A stretch of 64,000 nt of DNA from assembly GCF_000682695.1 (NCBI RefSeq), contig NZ_AWFG01000001.1, positions 310,001 to 374,000 of the forward strand. The letters run 5' to 3'. This DNA comes from Hyphomonas chukchiensis. Lineage in GTDB: Bacteria > Pseudomonadota > Alphaproteobacteria > Caulobacterales > Hyphomonadaceae. Both the position numbers and the translations under genes were made by a program. Position 1 is the stretch's first letter. Every line of letters begins with the position of its first letter. A model generated the notes under the pieces. The model did not search any database, was not told where the DNA came from, and saw nothing but the letters and a program-made list of their open reading frames with translations. Below, in pieces: positions 1 through 10,381 of this stretch.

Positions 1-117
1 TGCACACGACAAACACCCTCCAGCAGCAACAGCAGGTCCGGATTTCCGGGCGGAGCGGGCGTGTGCATGCCGAAAGGGCCCCTGACTGAACCCCAGCAGG
101 ACCAGCCCCGGACCCAC

Positions 118-151
118 AAGCCTCGCCACCGCCGGCGGGGCTTTTGTTTTT
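118..151 (+). terminator. Rho-independent terminator of an upstream rightward gene
   Basis: A 10-bp stem (118-127 paired with 134-143, one G-U pair) with a 6-nt loop is followed by a T-rich tail. It lies ahead of the first complete gene, so it most likely ends a gene that enters from the left edge. Open frames from the window edge stop at 83-85 and 87-89, but the 28 or so residues visible match nothing I recognise. Confidence 0.75.
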
Positions 152-186
152 CCGGGACCCTGCCGGCCTCAGAACGGACACCGAAA

Positions 187-615
187 ATGACCTTTACATC
201 CGATACCGAGATTGAACGCATCGCCCGCGGCCTTATCGACCGCACCCTGCCCAAGGCGGAATGGACCCATGCAGGCCATTTCGCGGCCGCGCTCTGGCTG
301 GTCAGTGCGGACTTTGACGCCGCGCAGCGCGACATGCCCGGCATGATCCGCGCCTATAATGAATCCGTGGGCGGGATAAACTCCGACACGGAAGGCTATC
401 ATGAGACAATCACGCAGGCTTCGCTGCGGGCGGCGCGGCACATGACGGACAGCGCCGCGCCCGGCACGCCGCTTCATCTGGTCCTGCGGGACTTGATGGC
501 AGGCGAATTCGGGAAGTCGGATTGGCTGCTGACCTATTGGTCGAAGCCGGTCCTGTTCTCGGTGGAGGCACGGCGAAGCTGGGTGGAGCCTGATCTCCAG
601 CCCCTTCCCTTCTAG
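187..615 (+). CDS. Conserved protein of unknown function (WTHxxH / GYHET motifs)
   Basis: This 142-residue soluble protein has no signal peptide or membrane segment. I place the start at the ATG at 187 because the frame upstream runs through the terminator. Visible motifs are WTHAGH near residues 28-33, a YNE stretch near 58-60 and GYHETIT near 71-77. The same motif order occurs in a family of uncharacterised proteins in many Proteobacteria (recalled, not searched). The regularly placed His and Glu residues could form a metal or substrate site, which is inference. It is transcribed alone and converges on the suc operon. Confidence 0.7.
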   Translation: MTFTSDTEIERIARGLIDRTLPKAEWTHAGHFAAALWLVSADFDAAQRDMPGMIRAYNESVGGINSDTEGYHETITQASLRAARHMTDSAAPGTPLHLVLRDLMAGEFGKSDWLLTYWSKPVLFSVEARRSWVEPDLQPLPF

Positions 616-619
616 ACCC

Positions 620-880
620 CTAAACTGGCGGTGCGCGGCGCATGGACCGCACGGCCTTGACCAGCCCGTACAGGCTGATCAGGGCCCAGCAGCCCTCCAT
701 GAGGGCCGCCGAGAGATTGAAGTTGAAAGCGAGCGACACGAGGATCGCGACCGAGCCGAACAGGTTCAGCGCCGAATAGAGCCGCGAGCGCGATTCAATC
801 CGCTCCGCCTGCAGCAGCAGGTAGCCGAGAAGGGTCAGGCCGACGCCAACAATGCCGATGGCGTCGAATAGGCTGACCAT
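620..880 (-). CDS. Small membrane protein, CBU_0592-like family
   Basis: This 86-residue protein is mostly hydrophobic, with about three membrane helices (roughly residues 4-23, 36-55 and 60-77) and a basic C-terminus. Length and pattern, including GLTLLGYLLLQ followed by a short charged loop and a SALNLFGS stretch, match the CBU_0592-like membrane family, whose function is unknown. It begins 6 bases after the sucB stop on the same strand, so it is probably the last gene of the suc transcript. No link to the TCA cycle is established. Confidence 0.7.
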   Translation of the reverse strand: MVSLFDAIGIVGVGLTLLGYLLLQAERIESRSRLYSALNLFGSVAILVSLAFNFNLSAALMEGCWALISLYGLVKAVRSMRRAPPV

Positions 881-886
881 CAGGGA

Positions 887-2422
887 CTAGACTTCCAGCA
901 GCATGCGTTCCGGATCTTCCAGCGCTTCCTTGACGCGAACGAGGAAGGTCACCGCTTCCTTGCCGTCAACGATGCGGTGGTCATAGGAAAGCGCGAGATA
1001 CATCATCGGACGGATCACGACCTGGCCATTCACGGCGACCGGGCGGTTCTCGATCCGGTGCATGCCGAGCACGCCGGACTGCGGGGGGTTCAGGATCGGG
1101 GTCGACATCAGCGAGCCATAGATGCCGCCGTTCGAGATGGTGAACGTACCGCCCTGCATGTCGCCGATCGTGAGATCGCCGTCACGGGCGCGCTTGCCGA
1201 GGTCCGCAATGTATTTCTCGATACCGGCCAGCGACAGGTCATCGCTGTCACGCACGACCGGCACGACGAGGCCCTTGTCGGTGCCGACGGCAACGCCGAT
1301 GTCATAATAATTCTTGTAGATGATGTCGGTGCCGTCGATCTCGGCGTTCACAGCCGGGACTTCCTTCAGCGCATTGACGCAGGCCTTCACGAAGAAGCTC
1401 ATGAAGCCGAGCTTGATGCCATGCTTGGCAACGAAGCTGTCCTGGTGCTTCTTCCGCAGGTCCATGATGGCGCCCATGTCCACGTCATTGAACGTGGTCA
1501 GCATGGCGGCGCTGTCCTGGGCCTCTTTAAGGCGGCGGGCGATCGTCTGGCGCAGGCGCGTCATGCGCACGCGCTCTTCGCGTGGACCGATGTCGCGCGG
1601 GGCGCGCGACTCGGTCACGGCCGTGGAGGACGAGGCCTTGGATGCGGCATTGTTCACATAGTCGAGCGCATCGGCCTTGGTGGCGCGGCCATCACGGCCG
1701 GAGCCCGGGATATTGGACGGGTCCACACCGGCTTCAGTCGAGATGCGGCGCACGGACGGCGACACGGGCGCGCCTTCGGCGGCGGCCTTGGCGGCTGGCG
1801 GTGGCGGGGAGGCCGGGCTGGCGGAAGGCGCCGACGCACCGGCCCCACCAGCGCTGATGCGCGCGATGACGGAGCCTGGCGTCACGCCGTCGCCTTCGCT
1901 GGCGACGAGTTCGGCGATGACACCATCAGCGGGCGACGGCACTTCGAGCGCAACCTTGTCGGTTTCGATCTCGGCAATCGTCTCGTCCTTCTTGACGCTG
2001 TCGCCGACCTTTTTGAGGAAGGTCGAGAGCGTGCCCTCGGCAACGCTTTCGCCCATGGCCGGCACGACCACGTCGGTCATCTTGCCGCCGGACGCTGCAG
2101 GTGCAGCCTCTTCCTTGGCGGCGGGCTTCGAGTCCTTGGCGGGCGCAGGGGCTTCGGCCTTGGCAGGAGCTGCCTTGCCAGCGCTGCCACCGGCATTCAC
2201 GCGGCCGAGCAGCGCGCCGATTTCCACCGTGTCACCCTCTTTGGCGACGATCTCGGAGAGCACGCCGTCTTCGGGCGCCGAAACTTCGACGGAAACCTTG
2301 TCGGTTTCCAGTTCGACGAGCACGTCGTCGCGCTTGACGGTGTCACCGGCCGATTTGAGCCATTGGCCGACGGTGGCTTCGGTGACGCTTTCGCCGAGTG
2401 TAGGGACTGAAATGTCGGTCAT
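887..2422 (-). CDS. sucB: 2-oxoglutarate dehydrogenase E2, dihydrolipoyl succinyltransferase, with two lipoyl domains
   Basis: This is the core subunit of the 2-oxoglutarate dehydrogenase complex; it transfers succinyl groups from E1 to CoA through a swinging lipoyl arm. Two lipoyl domains are visible (about residues 1-77 and 115-192), each with an ETDK motif; the lipoylated lysines would be K42 and K156. Ala/Pro-rich linkers separate the domains. A peripheral subunit-binding domain follows near 220-256, then the catalytic domain, with the YDHRIVDG motif (His482, Asp486) near the end. Family members usually have one lipoyl domain and about 400 residues; this one has 511. It lies 37 bases downstream of sucA. 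The E3 gene lpd is not in the window. Confidence 0.97.
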   Translation of the reverse strand: MTDISVPTLGESVTEATVGQWLKSAGDTVKRDDVLVELETDKVSVEVSAPEDGVLSEIVAKEGDTVEIGALLGRVNAGGSAGKAAPAKAEAPAPAKDSKPAAKEEAAPAASGGKMTDVVVPAMGESVAEGTLSTFLKKVGDSVKKDETIAEIETDKVALEVPSPADGVIAELVASEGDGVTPGSVIARISAGGAGASAPSASPASPPPPAAKAAAEGAPVSPSVRRISTEAGVDPSNIPGSGRDGRATKADALDYVNNAASKASSSTAVTESRAPRDIGPREERVRMTRLRQTIARRLKEAQDSAAMLTTFNDVDMGAIMDLRKKHQDSFVAKHGIKLGFMSFFVKACVNALKEVPAVNAEIDGTDIIYKNYYDIGVAVGTDKGLVVPVVRDSDDLSLAGIEKYIADLGKRARDGDLTIGDMQGGTFTISNGGIYGSLMSTPILNPPQSGVLGMHRIENRPVAVNGQVVIRPMMYLALSYDHRIVDGKEAVTFLVRVKEALEDPERMLLEV

Positions 2423-2459
2423 GTTTTAAGGTCCGTATTGGAATATCTGGAAAGGGCGA

Positions 2460-5400
2460 TCAGATGGCGACGATCTTGTCGTCGACCGGATCGGGGCCGA
2501 GAGCCGCGTTGATGAAGGCGGCCATTTCGGCCTTGTGCTTGGACATGAGGCCCGTCGCGGTCGCGGCCGAAGGCGGACGACCGGCATAGCGCGGACGGGG
2601 GTTCTTGGAGCCGATCTGGCCGGCACACCATTCGATCTCGTCACGAATGAAGGTCCAGCCGCCCATGTTGCGCGGCTCTTCCTGGCACCAGACCAGTTCG
2701 GCGCCGGGGAAGCGCTTCAGCTCGTTCATGATCGAGCGGCGCGGCACCGGATAGAATTGTTCGATCCGCATCAGGTAGACATCGTCCATGCCGGCTTCCT
2801 CGCGGGCTTCGAACAGGTCGTAATAGACCTTGCCCGAACACATCACGACGCGGCGGATCTTGTTGTCCTTGGCCAGTTTCACCTTGCCTTCGCGGCCCGG
2901 TGTTTCGGCATCGTCCCACAGGATACGGTGGAACGAGGACTTCGTCGTCATGTCGTCCAGCGAAGACGTGGCCAGCTTGTGACGCAGCAGCGATTTCGGC
3001 GTCATGATGATCAGCGGCTTGCGGAAGTCCCGGTGGATCTGGCGGCGGATGGCGTGGAAATAGTTCGCCGGGGTCGTCAGGTTGCACACCTGCATATTGT
3101 CTTCCGCGCACATCTGCAGGAAGCGCTCGAGGCGGGCGGAGGAGTGCTCCGGCCCCTGCCCTTCATAGCCGTGCGGCAGCAGGCAGACGAGGCCTGACAT
3201 GCGCAGCCATTTGCGCTCCGCTGAAGAGATGAACTGGTCGAAGAAGACCTGCGCGCCGTTTGCGAAGTCGCCGAACTGGGCTTCCCAGAGGGTCAGCGTG
3301 TTCGGGTCAGCCAGCGAATAGCCATACTCATAGCCAAGCACCGCTTCCTCGGAGAGGAGCGAGTCGATGACTTCGTAATGGGCCTGCTTCTCGCTGATAT
3401 GGTTCAGCGGCGTGTAGCGCTCGCCCGACGTCTGGTCGACGAAATGGCTGTGGCGCTGGGAGAACGTGCCGCGGCCGACATCCTGGCCCGACAGGCGGAC
3501 CGGGAAGCCTTCATCCAGCAGCGTGCCGAAAGCGAGATGCTCGGCGGTTGCCCAGTCGAGGCCCTCGCCCTTGGAAATCGCCGTCGCACGGCCTTCAATG
3601 ACGCGGGTCAGCGTCTTGTGGATCTCGATATCGTCCGGAACGGTCGTCAGCGTCTTGCCGAGTTCCTGCAGGCGTTTCTTGGAAACGCCGGTCTTGCCGC
3701 GACGCTCATCGTCTTCCGGCAGGCCGAGGCCCTTCCATTCGCCGTCCAGCCAGTCGGCTTTCTTGGCCTGGAATTTCTTGCTCTTCTCGAACTCGGCATC
3801 GAGATAATTCTCGAAATCGCTGACCTGCTTGTCGAGTTCCTCAGCCGTCAGGATGCCTTCGCTGACGAGGCGCTGGCCATAGATCTCGCGGGTCGAGGGG
3901 TGGCCCTTGATCTCGTTATACATGACCGGCTGGGTGAACATGGGCTCGTCGCCCTCATTGTGCCCGAAGCGGCGGTAGCAGAACATGTCGATGACCACGT
4001 CCTTGGCAAATTTCTGCCGGAACTCGGTCGCGACCTTGGCCGCATAGGTCACCGCTTCCGGATCGTCGCCATTGACGTGGAAGATCGGCGCCTGGACCAT
4101 CAGCGCAACGTCGGATGGGTATGGCGACGAGCGCGAATACATCGGGCTGGTCGTAAAGCCGATCTGGTTGTTGACGATGAAGTGGATCGTGCCGCCCGTG
4201 CGATAGCCTGAGAGGCCCGACAGCGCGAAACATTCGGCCACAACGCCCTGCCCCGCAAAGGCGGCGTCGCCGTGCAGCAGCAGCGGCAGCACTTTCGTGC
4301 GCACCAGCTCGCCGGTTTCGCGGTGGAGCATTTCCTGCTTGGAGCGCGACTTGCCGAGCACGACCGGGTCGACCGCTTCCAGGTGCGACGGGTTGGCGTT
4401 CATCGACAGGTGGACATGATTGTCATCGAACACGCGGTCGGACGAGGCACCGAGGTGGTATTTCACGTCGCCGGAACCGAACTGGTCGGCGCCTTGCGTG
4501 TTGCCACCCTGGAATTCGAAGAAGATCTGCTCGTAAGGCTTGCCCATCACGGCGGCCAGCATGTTGAGGCGGCCCCGGTGGGGCATGCCGACAACAATCT
4601 CTTCAACGCCAAGCGCGCCGCCGCGCTTGATGATCTGTTCCAGCGCCGGCACAGCGGCTTCACCGCCATCAAGGCCGAAACGCTTGGTGCCGGGATAGCG
4701 CTTGTGCAGGAAGCGCTCGAATGTTTCCGCTTCGATCAGCTTCGCGAGGATCGCCTTCTTGCCTTCGGTCGTGAAGGCAACGCCCTTGTCCGGGCCTTCG
4801 ATACGTTCCTGCAGCCAGGATTTCTCGGCCGGGTCGGAAATGTGCATGAACTCGATGCCGAGCGTCGAGCAATAGGTGCGGCGCAGGATGTCGAGCATCT
4901 CGCGCACGGTCGCGTATTCGAGGCCGAGATAGAAATCGATGAAGATGCGGCGTCCCATGTCGGCTTCGGTGAAGCCATAGGTCTCGGGGTTGAGTTCCGG
5001 CTGCGCGCCGAAATCCTCAAGGCCGAGCGGATCGAGCTTGGCGGCCAGGTGGCCCCGCATCCGGTAGGCGCGGATCATCATGATGGCGCGGATGGAATCC
5101 TTGACCGACTGGGCAATGTCGGCTTCCGACGCGCCAGGCTTGTCAGCCTTGATCTTCTTCTCGATGCGCGGATCGAGCACGGCCCAGTTGCCGTCAAAAG
5201 CGGCGACGTCGTCGCCTTTCTTCTGCAACGGCCAGTCGGCGCGCTTCCAGCTGGCGCCGGCGGCGTTCATCTCGGAATTGTTCGGATTGTCGTCAAGCTC
5301 TTCGAAGAAAGCCTGCCAGCTTTCCGGCACCGACGAAGGGTCGCGCGAATAAGCTGCCTGCATCTGTTCAAGCCACTGGGCCGAACCGCCATAAAGGAAA

Positions 5401-5468
5401 GCCGTGTCGAGCATCGCCGCATTGCCTTTGCTGCGCGCGCCATTCACCGGGCTGCCGTCGTCTGCCAT
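2460..5468 (-). CDS. sucA: 2-oxoglutarate dehydrogenase E1 component
   Basis: This thiamine-diphosphate enzyme decarboxylates 2-oxoglutarate and passes the succinyl group to the lipoyl arms of SucB. The 1002-residue length is typical for a bacterial E1o. The N-terminus has the usual FLYGGSAQWLEQMQ element. The GMPHRGRLN motif and the following thiamine-binding region are present, as are the RRFGHNEGDEP and HGYEGQGPEHSSARLERFLQ motifs. The start at 5468 has a GGA-rich ribosome site just upstream. It sits 160 bases downstream of sucD on the same strand. That gap could hold a secondary promoter, but no clear one is visible. Confidence 0.98.
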   Translation of the reverse strand: MADDGSPVNGARSKGNAAMLDTAFLYGGSAQWLEQMQAAYSRDPSSVPESWQAFFEELDDNPNNSEMNAAGASWKRADWPLQKKGDDVAAFDGNWAVLDPRIEKKIKADKPGASEADIAQSVKDSIRAIMMIRAYRMRGHLAAKLDPLGLEDFGAQPELNPETYGFTEADMGRRIFIDFYLGLEYATVREMLDILRRTYCSTLGIEFMHISDPAEKSWLQERIEGPDKGVAFTTEGKKAILAKLIEAETFERFLHKRYPGTKRFGLDGGEAAVPALEQIIKRGGALGVEEIVVGMPHRGRLNMLAAVMGKPYEQIFFEFQGGNTQGADQFGSGDVKYHLGASSDRVFDDNHVHLSMNANPSHLEAVDPVVLGKSRSKQEMLHRETGELVRTKVLPLLLHGDAAFAGQGVVAECFALSGLSGYRTGGTIHFIVNNQIGFTTSPMYSRSSPYPSDVALMVQAPIFHVNGDDPEAVTYAAKVATEFRQKFAKDVVIDMFCYRRFGHNEGDEPMFTQPVMYNEIKGHPSTREIYGQRLVSEGILTAEELDKQVSDFENYLDAEFEKSKKFQAKKADWLDGEWKGLGLPEDDERRGKTGVSKKRLQELGKTLTTVPDDIEIHKTLTRVIEGRATAISKGEGLDWATAEHLAFGTLLDEGFPVRLSGQDVGRGTFSQRHSHFVDQTSGERYTPLNHISEKQAHYEVIDSLLSEEAVLGYEYGYSLADPNTLTLWEAQFGDFANGAQVFFDQFISSAERKWLRMSGLVCLLPHGYEGQGPEHSSARLERFLQMCAEDNMQVCNLTTPANYFHAIRRQIHRDFRKPLIIMTPKSLLRHKLATSSLDDMTTKSSFHRILWDDAETPGREGKVKLAKDNKIRRVVMCSGKVYYDLFEAREEAGMDDVYLMRIEQFYPVPRRSIMNELKRFPGAELVWCQEEPRNMGGWTFIRDEIEWCAGQIGSKNPRPRYAGRPPSAATATGLMSKHKAEMAAFINAALGPDPVDDKIVAI

Positions 5469-5628
5469 TGTCTTCCGTCCTCTGGACCAAATCGCTCCCC
5501 ATCATATAGGAACGAAACCTTGCTGTGTTCCTGTCACCAGGAACTTTTTGCAGGACGGCCGACGCGGTCAGAACCTGGCCTCGCCAGACGGGCCAACCGG
5601 CCGCCCTGGCTCATAAATTCAGGGCAAT

Positions 5629-6531
5629 TTAGCCCTTCAATACCTCAACCATGGTCGTACCAAGGCGGGCAGGTGACGGCGACACGCGGATACCCGCAGC
5701 CTCCATCGCAGCAATCTTGCTTTCTGCATCGCCCTTGCCACCCGACACGATCGCGCCGGCATGGCCCATTGTGCGGCCTTTTGGCGCCGTGCGACCGGCG
5801 ATGAAGCCGACCATCGGTTTCTTGCGGCCTTTCTTGGCCTCATCGATGAGGAACTGGGCGGCGTCTTCTTCTGCGCTGCCGCCAATTTCACCAATCATGA
5901 TGATGGACTTTGTTTCATCGTCGGCAAGGAACATTTCCAGCATGTCGATGAATTCGGTGCCTTTGACCGGATCGCCGCCAATGCCGACAGCCGTTGTCTG
6001 GCCAAGGCCCACCTGGGTGGTCTGGAACACGGCTTCATAGGTCAGCGTGCCGGAGCGCGAAACGACGCCGACAGAGCCCTTCTTGAAGATGGAGCCCGGC
6101 ATGATGCCGATCTTGCACTCATTGGCCGTGATGATGCCGGGGCAGTTCGGGCCGATCAGGCGCGACTTGGACTTCGCAAGCTTCGCCTTGACGCGAACCA
6201 TGTCGAGGACCGGCACGCCTTCGGTGATGCAGACGATCAGCGGGATTTCCGCGTCGATGGCTTCTTCAATGGCCGCAGCAGCGCCGGCTGGCGGGACGTA
6301 GACCACGGACGCCGTGGCGCCGGTCTTTTCCTTGCCTTCAGCGACCGTCGAGAAGATCGGCAGTTCGGTGCCGTTGTCGGCTTTCCACATTTCGCCACCC
6401 TTCTTGGGGTGGATGCCGCCGACCATCTTGGTGCCGTAATAAGCGAGGCCCTGATTGGTGTGGAACGAACCGGTATTGCCGGTCATGCCCTGCGTCAGGA
6501 TCTTGGTATTGTTATCGATAAGAATGGACAT
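5629..6531 (-). CDS. sucD: Succinyl-CoA synthetase, alpha subunit
   Basis: It forms succinate and NTP from succinyl-CoA together with SucC. The 300-residue length is normal. The N-terminal CoA-binding fold begins with the [13 protein letters not shown] stretch, and the phosphorylated histidine lies in the [12 protein letters not shown] motif at about His257. An AAGGA ribosome site precedes the ATG. It starts 9 bases after sucC, so the two subunits are cotranslated from one message. Confidence 0.98.
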   Translation of the reverse strand: MSILIDNNTKILTQGMTGNTGSFHTNQGLAYYGTKMVGGIHPKKGGEMWKADNGTELPIFSTVAEGKEKTGATASVVYVPPAGAAAAIEEAIDAEIPLIVCITEGVPVLDMVRVKAKLAKSKSRLIGPNCPGIITANECKIGIMPGSIFKKGSVGVVSRSGTLTYEAVFQTTQVGLGQTTAVGIGGDPVKGTEFIDMLEMFLADDETKSIIMIGEIGGSAEEDAAQFLIDEAKKGRKKPMVGFIAGRTAPKGRTMGHAGAIVSGGKGDAESKIAAMEAAGIRVSPSPARLGTTMVEVLKG

Positions 6532-6540
6532 GAGTATTCC

Positions 6541-7728
6541 TTAGCCGCGAACCGCGTTGACAATTTTCTGGGCCGCGTCGTCGAGATCGTCGGCGGAGAT
6601 GACGTTGAGACCGGAGTCGGCAATGATTTTCTTGCCGAGTTCCACGTTCGTGCCTTCGAGGCGCACGACCAGCGGAACAGCGAGGTTCGTTTCCTTCACG
6701 GCCGCGATCACGCCTTCGGCAATGACGTCACATTTCATGATGCCGCCGAAGATGTTTACGAGGATGCCCTTCACGTTGGGGTCCTTCATGATGATCTTGA
6801 ACGCAGCAGCCACTTTCTCCTTGCCGGCGCCGCCGCCGACATCACAGAAGTTGGCGGGCTCTTCACCGTAGAGCTTGATGATGTCCATGGTTGCCATGGC
6901 GAGGCCTGCGCCGTTGACCATGCAGCCGATCGTGCCGTCGAGGGCGATATAGGCGAGGTCCCATTCGGAGGCCTCGATTTCCTTCTCGTCTTCTTCGGTC
7001 TTGTCGCGCAGTTCCACGATGTCCGGGTGACGGAACAGGGCGTTGCCGTCGAACGAGACTTTCGCGTCGAGCACGCGCAGGTGGCCGTTCTCCATGACGA
7101 TCAGGGGGTTGACCTCGAGCATCGCCATGTCCTTCTCGGTGAAGGCCTTGTAGAGGATCGGGAAGAGTTTCATGCCGTCGGTGCGGGCTGTGCCCTCAAG
7201 CTTCAGCGCATCGCAGAGCTTCGAGGCATCGTCCTCGGTCACGCCGCCATCCACTGGCAGGGTCATGATCTTCTCTGGCGTATCGTGGGCAACCGCTTCG
7301 ATATCCATGCCGCCTTCTGTCGAGACGACGAAAGCCACCTTGCCGGACTCACGGTCAACGAGGATCGAAAGATAGAGTTCGCGGTCAATGTCGGCGCCGT
7401 CTTCGATGTAGAGGCGGTTGACCTGCTTGCCGGCCGGGCCGGTCTGGGCGGTCACGAGGTGATGGCCGAGCATCTGCTTGGCATTGGCCAGGACGTCTTC
7501 CTTGGTGAAAGCCAGGCGCACGCCGCCTTTTTCACCGGCTTCCGCTTCCACGAACTTGCCCTTGCCGCGTCCGCCTGCATGGATCTGGCTTTTCACCACC
7601 CAGAGCGGTCCTGGCAGCGTGTCGACCGCCTTCTGGACGTCGTCGAGGGAGAGGACCGGTACGCCTTCGGCAACGGGGGCGCCGAAGGATTTCAGCACCG
7701 CTTTTGCCTGGTATTCGTGAATATTCAT
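6541..7728 (-). CDS. sucC: Succinyl-CoA synthetase, beta subunit (ADP-forming type)
   Basis: This is the ATP-grasp subunit that binds the nucleotide and pairs with SucD. It has 395 residues with the family's MNIHEYQAK start, the [12 protein letters not shown] nucleotide-binding loop, and the LEVNPL and [10 protein letters not shown] motifs. It is the first gene of the leftward sucC-sucD-sucA-sucB block, so the operon promoter should lie between 7729 and 7852. No mdh gene stands upstream, unlike in many alphaproteobacteria. Confidence 0.98.
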   Translation of the reverse strand: MNIHEYQAKAVLKSFGAPVAEGVPVLSLDDVQKAVDTLPGPLWVVKSQIHAGGRGKGKFVEAEAGEKGGVRLAFTKEDVLANAKQMLGHHLVTAQTGPAGKQVNRLYIEDGADIDRELYLSILVDRESGKVAFVVSTEGGMDIEAVAHDTPEKIMTLPVDGGVTEDDASKLCDALKLEGTARTDGMKLFPILYKAFTEKDMAMLEVNPLIVMENGHLRVLDAKVSFDGNALFRHPDIVELRDKTEEDEKEIEASEWDLAYIALDGTIGCMVNGAGLAMATMDIIKLYGEEPANFCDVGGGAGKEKVAAAFKIIMKDPNVKGILVNIFGGIMKCDVIAEGVIAAVKETNLAVPLVVRLEGTNVELGKKIIADSGLNVISADDLDDAAQKIVNAVRG

Positions 7729-7852
7729 ATGGAATGCCCTGATGGTTGCGTCGCGTGCGAGAAGGCCGCGTGCCGCCCCGCTATTGGTGGGGGCTGTATA
7801 ACAGGCTTATTCGCGCCGACAACTGGCTGGGTACGCGTATCTGGATGCAGCC

Positions 7853-9097
7853 TCAGGACTCAAGTTCCGGATTGCGCGGATCGAGTTCCACCGAGGCGAG
7901 CGATGTTGGCGTTATCGGGCTCCACTCTTCCTGCTGGGCCTCGGTCGGTGCCGCCCGTTGGCGTACGCGCAGCACCATCAGGCCCGCCAGCACCAGCAGC
8001 AGCACGCCCGCCAGCCCGAACAGGCCAATCCGGTCCGCCATGCGCATCGCCGTGCCCGACATCAGCGGCCCGACGATCGACCCCGCCGCCCAGACGAAGA
8101 GCAGGCCGGACATGACCTGCGGCACCCGGCCACGGGGCGTGCGGTCAATCGCATGCGCCACACAGAGGCCGTAGAAAGACAGGGCCCCTGCCCCCCAGAT
8201 GGTGAGCACGGCAATCACGCCGATCTCGCCGAGGGCGACACCGAAAATGGCAATCATCAGGGCCGCGATGCCGGACATGGTGCACATGCCGGCAATCACC
8301 AGCCGCCGCTCGATCCTGTCGGAGAGCACGCCCGCCGGCCATTGCAGCACCAGCCCGCCGAGCCAGGCCGCCGCCCCGGCAATGGCGGCCGCCGCCGTGC
8401 CGCCGCCCGCCAGCTTGAATCCTTCGAAATAGATCGGCAGCAGGGCCAGCGTGCCGGTATTGATAACCCCCGCCAGAAACACGCCGATCACGGCCGCCGG
8501 CGCGATTCGAAACAGTTCAGCCACGGGCATCGATTTGCGATCCGGCGGCAAAGGCTCCTTTTGCCGCGTCAGGCAGACCGGTACGAGCGCGAGCGTCAGG
8601 AACAGCGCGGCCCAGACATAGGCCCGGCTGTCGAGCGGCGACATGCCCGCCACGAAGAAAGGCCCGATCATCAGCGAGAGCTTGGCACCCGTGTGGTAGA
8701 TGCCCATGACATTGCCGCGCGACTTGTCGGGCACGGCCTCGCCCATCCAGCTTTCGATACTGGTGAACATGTAGGCAAAGGCGACGCCCTGCACGAGACG
8801 CGCAATCGCCCAGAAGCCCGCGTCATGCCAGAGTGACAGCGACAGCACAGCAACGGCATTCATCGCGGAGGCCGCGGCAAACAGGCGGATATTGCCGACC
8901 TGGCCCAGCATGCGCGGCGCCGACCAGGCCCCGATCATGTAACCGGCGGCGTTGAAGCCCGCGATGACACCAATCGTCTGCGGCCCCGTTCCCATCGCTT
9001 CCAGGCCGAGCGGCGTCAGCATGCTCAGCAAGCCTCCCGCGATCTGCACGATCATGACGGAAAGGATCAGGACGAATACGTTACGGGTGTCAGACAT
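7853..9097 (-). CDS. MFS transporter of unknown substrate
   Basis: This is a 414-residue integral membrane protein with about 12 predicted helices and a central hydrophilic loop near residue 190 (RQKEPLPPDRKS). The fold and spacing fit the major facilitator superfamily. Features such as the FNAAGYMIGAWSAP stretch and the SWMGEAVPDKSRGNVMGIY loop resemble YcaD-type permeases. An AGGAAG ribosome site precedes the ATG at 9097. Substrate cannot be read from the sequence. It lies 124 bases upstream of sucC on the same strand and 39 bases downstream of the PhoD-like gene. Confidence 0.85.
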   Translation of the reverse strand: MSDTRNVFVLILSVMIVQIAGGLLSMLTPLGLEAMGTGPQTIGVIAGFNAAGYMIGAWSAPRMLGQVGNIRLFAAASAMNAVAVLSLSLWHDAGFWAIARLVQGVAFAYMFTSIESWMGEAVPDKSRGNVMGIYHTGAKLSLMIGPFFVAGMSPLDSRAYVWAALFLTLALVPVCLTRQKEPLPPDRKSMPVAELFRIAPAAVIGVFLAGVINTGTLALLPIYFEGFKLAGGGTAAAAIAGAAAWLGGLVLQWPAGVLSDRIERRLVIAGMCTMSGIAALMIAIFGVALGEIGVIAVLTIWGAGALSFYGLCVAHAIDRTPRGRVPQVMSGLLFVWAAGSIVGPLMSGTAMRMADRIGLFGLAGVLLLVLAGLMVLRVRQRAAPTEAQQEEWSPITPTSLASVELDPRNPELES

Positions 9098-9136
9098 CGA
9101 CTTCCTGGGGACGGGCGGGTTTGTCCCGCGCCTTGA

Positions 9137-10306
9137 TTATTTAAATTTGACCGTGGTCTCCCCAACGGTCGCGCCATCATCGGCCTTGATCGACAATGCA
9201 GCCGTGCCGGTTTCCCAATCAATATCAATGGCCCCGAAATTTTCGGGAGAATAGCCAGCGCCGATCTGGGCGTTGTCCATCTCGTCCGTCGTGTCGGAAA
9301 AAGAGGCATTGATTGAGGAAGCGGTCAGCTCATAGGCCGGATAGTCCAGAACGCCCTCCTTGCGATAGAGGAAAGCTGCATGTCGGTCGCCCGACACGAA
9401 CACGACGCCCCTGGCACCCGTCTCGCCGATCAGGCCATAGAGGCGCGACTGTTCCAGCGGCAGGCGCGACCAGGCCTCATAGCCATGCCCGTCGGTTGGC
9501 ACGACCTGGACCGACGACACGATCAGGCGCAGGTCGGCCGGCTGCTGCAACTGGTTTTCCAGCCAGGTCCACTGGTCGGTGCCCAGCATGTCCTGATGCG
9601 CGTCTGCCGAGGGCACATAGCGCTCCTTGCCCTTTGCGCCATATTCGTCGGTCCGGGTCAGCGGTGTGCGGAAGAAACGTGTGTCCAGCATGATGATCTG
9701 GGTGCGCTGGCCCTCCGGCCCGAAGGTGCGGGCATAATACGTGCCCGGCCATGCGCCGACATCCTGCTTCTCAAGTCCCCAGAAGCGCTCATGAATCCGC
9801 TCGGACAGGCGCCGGAACGGAAAATCCTTGCCGCCATCATTGGCGCCGAAATCATGATCGTCCCACGCCACCATCATCGGATGGGCAGCGCGCACGGCCT
9901 GGAAATCCGGCCGCGCCGCCAGATCGCGGAAGCTCTCGCGCAGCTCGTCCAGGTCGGCCTGATTGCTCAGCACCTGCTTGCCGTCCATGTCGCCATAGAC
10001 ATTGTCGCCCATCATCAGGAAGAGATCGGCCTTCTCTTTCGCGATTTCCTCAAGCGCCGGCGCCTCGGCGTTTTCCTCGTTCAGGCAGGACGCGACCAGC
10101 ACGCGCGTGATCGGCTGGTCGGCGGGCGGCAGCGGCAGCCCCTGCGGTGCGCGCGGGAAGAAATCATCCGGCAACGTCCTGTAATAGGCCTCCAGCGCTT
10201 CCTCGGCGCTGGCGGGCGGGCGGGTAAGGCCGGGGATCGAAATCGGACCCGGCGCCTGACACGCAGCGAGGCCGATCAAACCAGCTAGGACAATTGCGCG
10301 CTTCAT
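9137..10306 (-). CDS. PhoD-like metallophosphatase lipoprotein
   Basis: This is a probable secreted phosphatase or phosphodiesterase of the alkaline phosphatase D family, anchored as a lipoprotein: the signal peptide ends in LIGLAAC with Cys16. Metal-site motifs are GDNVYGD, AWDDHDFGANDG and SGDRH. Its 389 residues are shorter than classical PhoD and match the single-domain metallophosphatase group. A GGGAGG ribosome site precedes the ATG. The substrate is unknown; phosphate scavenging is an inference. Confidence 0.88.
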   Translation of the reverse strand: MKRAIVLAGLIGLAACQAPGPISIPGLTRPPASAEEALEAYYRTLPDDFFPRAPQGLPLPPADQPITRVLVASCLNEENAEAPALEEIAKEKADLFLMMGDNVYGDMDGKQVLSNQADLDELRESFRDLAARPDFQAVRAAHPMMVAWDDHDFGANDGGKDFPFRRLSERIHERFWGLEKQDVGAWPGTYYARTFGPEGQRTQIIMLDTRFFRTPLTRTDEYGAKGKERYVPSADAHQDMLGTDQWTWLENQLQQPADLRLIVSSVQVVPTDGHGYEAWSRLPLEQSRLYGLIGETGARGVVFVSGDRHAAFLYRKEGVLDYPAYELTASSINASFSDTTDEMDNAQIGAGYSPENFGAIDIDWETGTAALSIKADDGATVGETTVKFK

Positions 10307-10381
10307 GTCTGCCTCCCGCCTTTTTGACGTCTTGCGTACATGTGTAGCGGGCTTCTGCTGCTGCAGTAAGGCAGGAATAGG

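Noticed and set aside
1-89. Tail of a gene entering from the left edge
   Set aside because: Two frames stop at 83-85 and 87-89, but the few residues give no recognisable protein and the frame cannot be chosen.
977-2410. Long rightward reading frame across sucB
   Set aside because: It is the antisense frame of a well-supported gene; the product is Arg/His/Gly-rich with no domain, as expected of shadow frames in GC-rich DNA.
5761-8115. 784-residue rightward frame across sucC and sucD
   Set aside because: Antisense to two unmistakable genes and of shadow-like composition.
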